Positions 37,301 to 37,393 of a DNA stretch of 37,393 bases are shown one piece after another. This DNA is from Lachnospiraceae bacterium (GTDB lineage: Bacteria; Bacillota; Clostridia; Lachnospirales; Lachnospiraceae). The notes under the pieces were generated by a model. That model searched no databases. It worked only from the letters and a program-made list of their open reading frames with translations, and was not told the origin of the DNA. Both the position numbers and the translations under genes were made by a program. Each line of letters opens with the position of its first letter. The first letter of the stretch is position 1. Location: contig JAGCVY010000068.1 in the NCBI GenBank assembly GCA_017962105.1, positions 1 to 37,393 of the forward strand, given 5' to 3'.

Positions 37301-37393
37301 CCGCACGAGGATCCGCCATAAGCCCAGCGAGCTCAGCGACGAAGTTCTGCAGTCCATCCGCGCAGGCTACGTGAGCTACATCATCAACACCCG
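34371..37393 (+). CDS. carB: Carbamoyl-phosphate synthase large subunit (cut by window end)
   Basis: The first 1007 codons of about 1070 are present and the frame is open to the window end. It starts [20 protein letters not shown] and has two homologous ATP-grasp halves: the first with [17 protein letters not shown] and INPRVSRSS-like [16 protein letters not shown], the second starting near codon 545 with [20 protein letters not shown] and containing [18 protein letters not shown] and [18 protein letters not shown]. The C-terminal allosteric (MGS-like) domain begins near the end and is incomplete. Together with CarA it makes carbamoyl phosphate for pyrimidines and arginine. The ATG lies within the carA end. 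Confidence 0.97.
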   Translation, partial: MPKRTDIKKVLIIGSGPIVIGQAAEFDYAGTQACLALKEEGYEVILCNSNPATIMTDTAIADKVYMEPLTLEFIAKIIRYERPDALLPGIGGQTGLNLAMQLQKKGVLAECRVELLGTDSSSIERAEDRELFKELCEELGEPVLPSDIATNEEDGIRIAAEIGYPVVLRPAFTLGGTGGGFADNEEEFIPMLRNALSLSPVRQVLIEKSIKGFKEIEYEVIRDKNDTAITVCNMENLDPVGIHTGDSIVVCPSQTLTNKEYHMLRDSALKIIRALKIEGGCNVQFALDPKSFQYYLIEVNPRVSRSSALASKASGYPIARVSAKIGIGMTLDEIALANTPASFEPALDYVVTKMPRFPFDKFADADNSLSTQMKATGEAMSIGRTFEESLLKGIRSLEIGMYHIHMAKFDTFSDDELLAYIRIGTDDRIYAIAELLRRDVSIDTIADATAIDRFFLRKIRNIVAMERELAASVGDTRVLYEAKRMGFADRAIGNFWNLTEREVADIRKREGIQPVYKMIDTCASEFDSYVPYFYSTYETENESVISDRRKIVVLGSGPIRIGQGVEFDYSTVHAVKTIRAAGYEAIIINNNPETVSTDYTCSDKLYFEPLCTEDVMNIIHLENPEGVIATLGGQTAINLADSLAERGVKIIGTDCAAIDRAEDRDQFEHLLLSLGIPQPKGQAVTSIEEGVAAAAAIGYPVLVRPSFVLGGRAMQIVSKESALREYLHTAVEIAPDKPVLVDRYIRGKEVEVDAVCDGKKVFVPGIMELVERTGVHSGDSMSVYPPYTLSEGVKKTILHYTEMLGLGIVIVGLFNLKFIVDQNEKVYIIEVNTRSSRTVPFLSKATGYSLADIGTRAILGHSLEEQGINFLYPPEKKRFYVKVPSFSFSKLRGMDAYLSPEMKSTGEAIGYDEKLHRAAYKAMIASGLTLKNYGTVLVSVADEDKDEVVPLIRRFYEMGFNIEATSLTGEVLRENGIRTRIRHKPSELSDEVLQSIRAGYVSYIINT

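Overview
The window looks like the chromosome of a Clostridia-class Firmicute, most probably a Lachnospiraceae-like gut or rumen anaerobe with a fairly high GC content. The evidence is gene content: a split, archaeal-type glutamate synthase with extra ferredoxin and FAD subunits, a type III glutamine synthetase, an Amt-PII fusion, an ANTAR regulator, AgrC/AgrA-like signalling, a sortase-anchored protein with InlB-type repeats, and strong AGGAGG ribosome sites. No species can be named from the sequence alone, and no rRNA or tRNA was seen.

Left part (1-8.7 kb, all minus strand): the start of an exported protein running off the edge; an FtsX/MacB-type ABC exporter (permease, ATPase, permease) preceded by a small ORF and an array of short palindromes; an ECF sigma factor translationally coupled to a membrane protein with a cytoplasmic tail; a 5'-nucleotidase-family phosphoesterase without a signal peptide; an uncharacterised signal-anchored protein; and a YczE/YitT-family membrane protein.

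Middle (8.8-16.2 kb, minus strand): a 1644-residue surface protein with InlB-type repeats, MBG/Ig-like modules, an (EPEK)n stalk and a TPKTAD sorting signal. Upstream is a LytTR response regulator / GHKL histidine kinase pair. Two identical 13-bp direct repeats sit just before the surface-gene promoter and look like the binding site of that LytTR regulator.

Right part (16.3-37.4 kb): a nitrogen and glutamine island. On the minus strand, from a promoter at about 23.46 kb, lie the three split glutamate synthase subunits, a 4Fe-4S protein, an FAD oxidoreductase, a GSI-type glutamine synthetase and an ANTAR regulator whose receiver domain lacks the phosphorylation Asp. Divergently on the plus strand lie GSIII (glnN), amt fused to PII, asnB, pyrG, purF, carA and carB (cut by the window end). 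Ammonium uptake and sensing, glutamine synthesis and five glutamine-consuming amidotransferases are therefore contiguous. Both divergent operons have near-consensus promoters followed by related terminator-like leader hairpins; the gltB one carries an A1/G4 hexaloop of the kind ANTAR proteins bind. carA has its own promoter with a perfect 24-bp palindrome over the -10 box.

Across the window the octamer GGAAAATG/CATTTTCC occurs 27 times by eye against about one expected by chance. It often uses codons (GAA-AAT, TTT-TCC) that appear to run against the local preference, suggesting a genome-wide DNA signal of unknown function.
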